Shown here in pieces: positions 63,874 to 64,000 of a stretch of 64,000 bases of DNA; positions within the stretch are counted from its first letter, which is position 1; each line of letters begins with the position of its first letter. This DNA is from CBDHGY01 sp965263325 (GTDB taxonomy: Bacteria; Pseudomonadota; Alphaproteobacteria; Caulobacterales; Hyphomonadaceae): positions 930,001 to 994,000 of the forward strand of contig CBDHGY010000002.1 of assembly GCA_965263325.1 (NCBI GenBank), in the 5' to 3' direction. Position numbers and translations under genes: made by a program. The notes under the pieces were generated by a model. It saw nothing but the letters and a program-made list of their open reading frames with translations, had not been told where the DNA came from and searched no databases.

Positions 63874-64000
63874 TTACAAACCGGTTTCCTCATCCAGCCC
63901 CAAAACTATGTTCAAATTCTGAACAGCTGCGCCCGATGCCCCTTTTCCAAGATTATCATATCGCGCGATCAGGCGAGCCTGCTCATCATTTCCGCAGACA
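63874..64000 (-). CDS. argC: N-acetyl-gamma-glutamyl-phosphate reductase, C-terminal end (cut by right window edge)
   Basis: Only the last 41 residues are in the window; the start lies beyond the right edge. The readable end, [20 protein letters not shown] then [16 protein letters not shown] and ETGL before the stop, matches the C-terminus of ArgC, the NADPH-dependent reductase of arginine synthesis. [13 protein letters not shown] is the most diagnostic stretch. Confidence 0.9.
   Translation of the reverse strand, partial: VCGNDEQARLIARYDNLGKGASGAAVQNLNIVLGLDEETGL

Overview
The window reads as the chromosome of an alphaproteobacterium. Supporting signs are a class III alcohol dehydrogenase followed directly by S-formylglutathione hydrolase, an Atp12-type F1 assembly chaperone, an NDUFS4-like accessory subunit of respiratory complex I, a protein with two cold-shock domains, and propionyl-CoA carboxylase. 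A Hyphomonadaceae- or Parvularculaceae-like marine lineage fits the gene content, but the sequence alone does not settle this. Most genes are compact, often overlap by 1, 4 or 8 bases, and lie on the minus strand.

Left edge to about 12 kb: the start of a magnesium transporter gene (mgtE, cut by the window edge) is followed by an AT-richer block of about 11 kb ending at the 3' end of a tRNA-Leu(GAG) gene. The block holds one four-gene minus-strand operon. In transcription order it encodes a very large soluble hybrid histidine kinase with a GHKL ATPase and a receiver domain, a 998-residue protein with a receiver-like N-terminus, a radical-SAM-like protein with unusual cysteine spacing, and a protein with C-terminal membrane segments. 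I know no described system with this combination, and it is the best candidate for something new.

12 to 24 kb: lipB, a DUF805 membrane protein, pccA, then a blue-light (BLUF) sensor, a protein with an internal duplication and a small ion channel that appear to form one operon. A quinone oxidoreductase, a dienelactone-hydrolase-like protein, cspA and an unknown gene follow. Next come a multi-hairpin palindromic element, a decayed TIR-domain pseudogene and about 650 bases with no gene, and then pccB.

24 to 41 kb: an amine oxidase, small secreted proteins, and a long overlapping minus-strand series. That series runs from rarA through a phosphotransferase, an RluA-like synthase, a DUF389 membrane protein, crcB, rluC and a TPR-dioxygenase to a HAD phosphatase, with atp12 nearby. 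A Deg-type protease, a TPR-sulfotransferase and an ene-reductase precede parE on the plus strand.

41 to 64 kb: a DEAD-box helicase, arfB, an RcnB-like gene broken by one base in a repeat, a tiny ORF with a perfect Shine-Dalgarno, der-bamB-yfgM, panB, the formaldehyde detoxification pair, tRNA-Trp, tuf, pgi, an EAL protein, further tRNA genes (Arg, Pro, Glu), a cold-shock protein, and recJ-glpX-hom-aminotransferase. The end of argC lies at the right edge.
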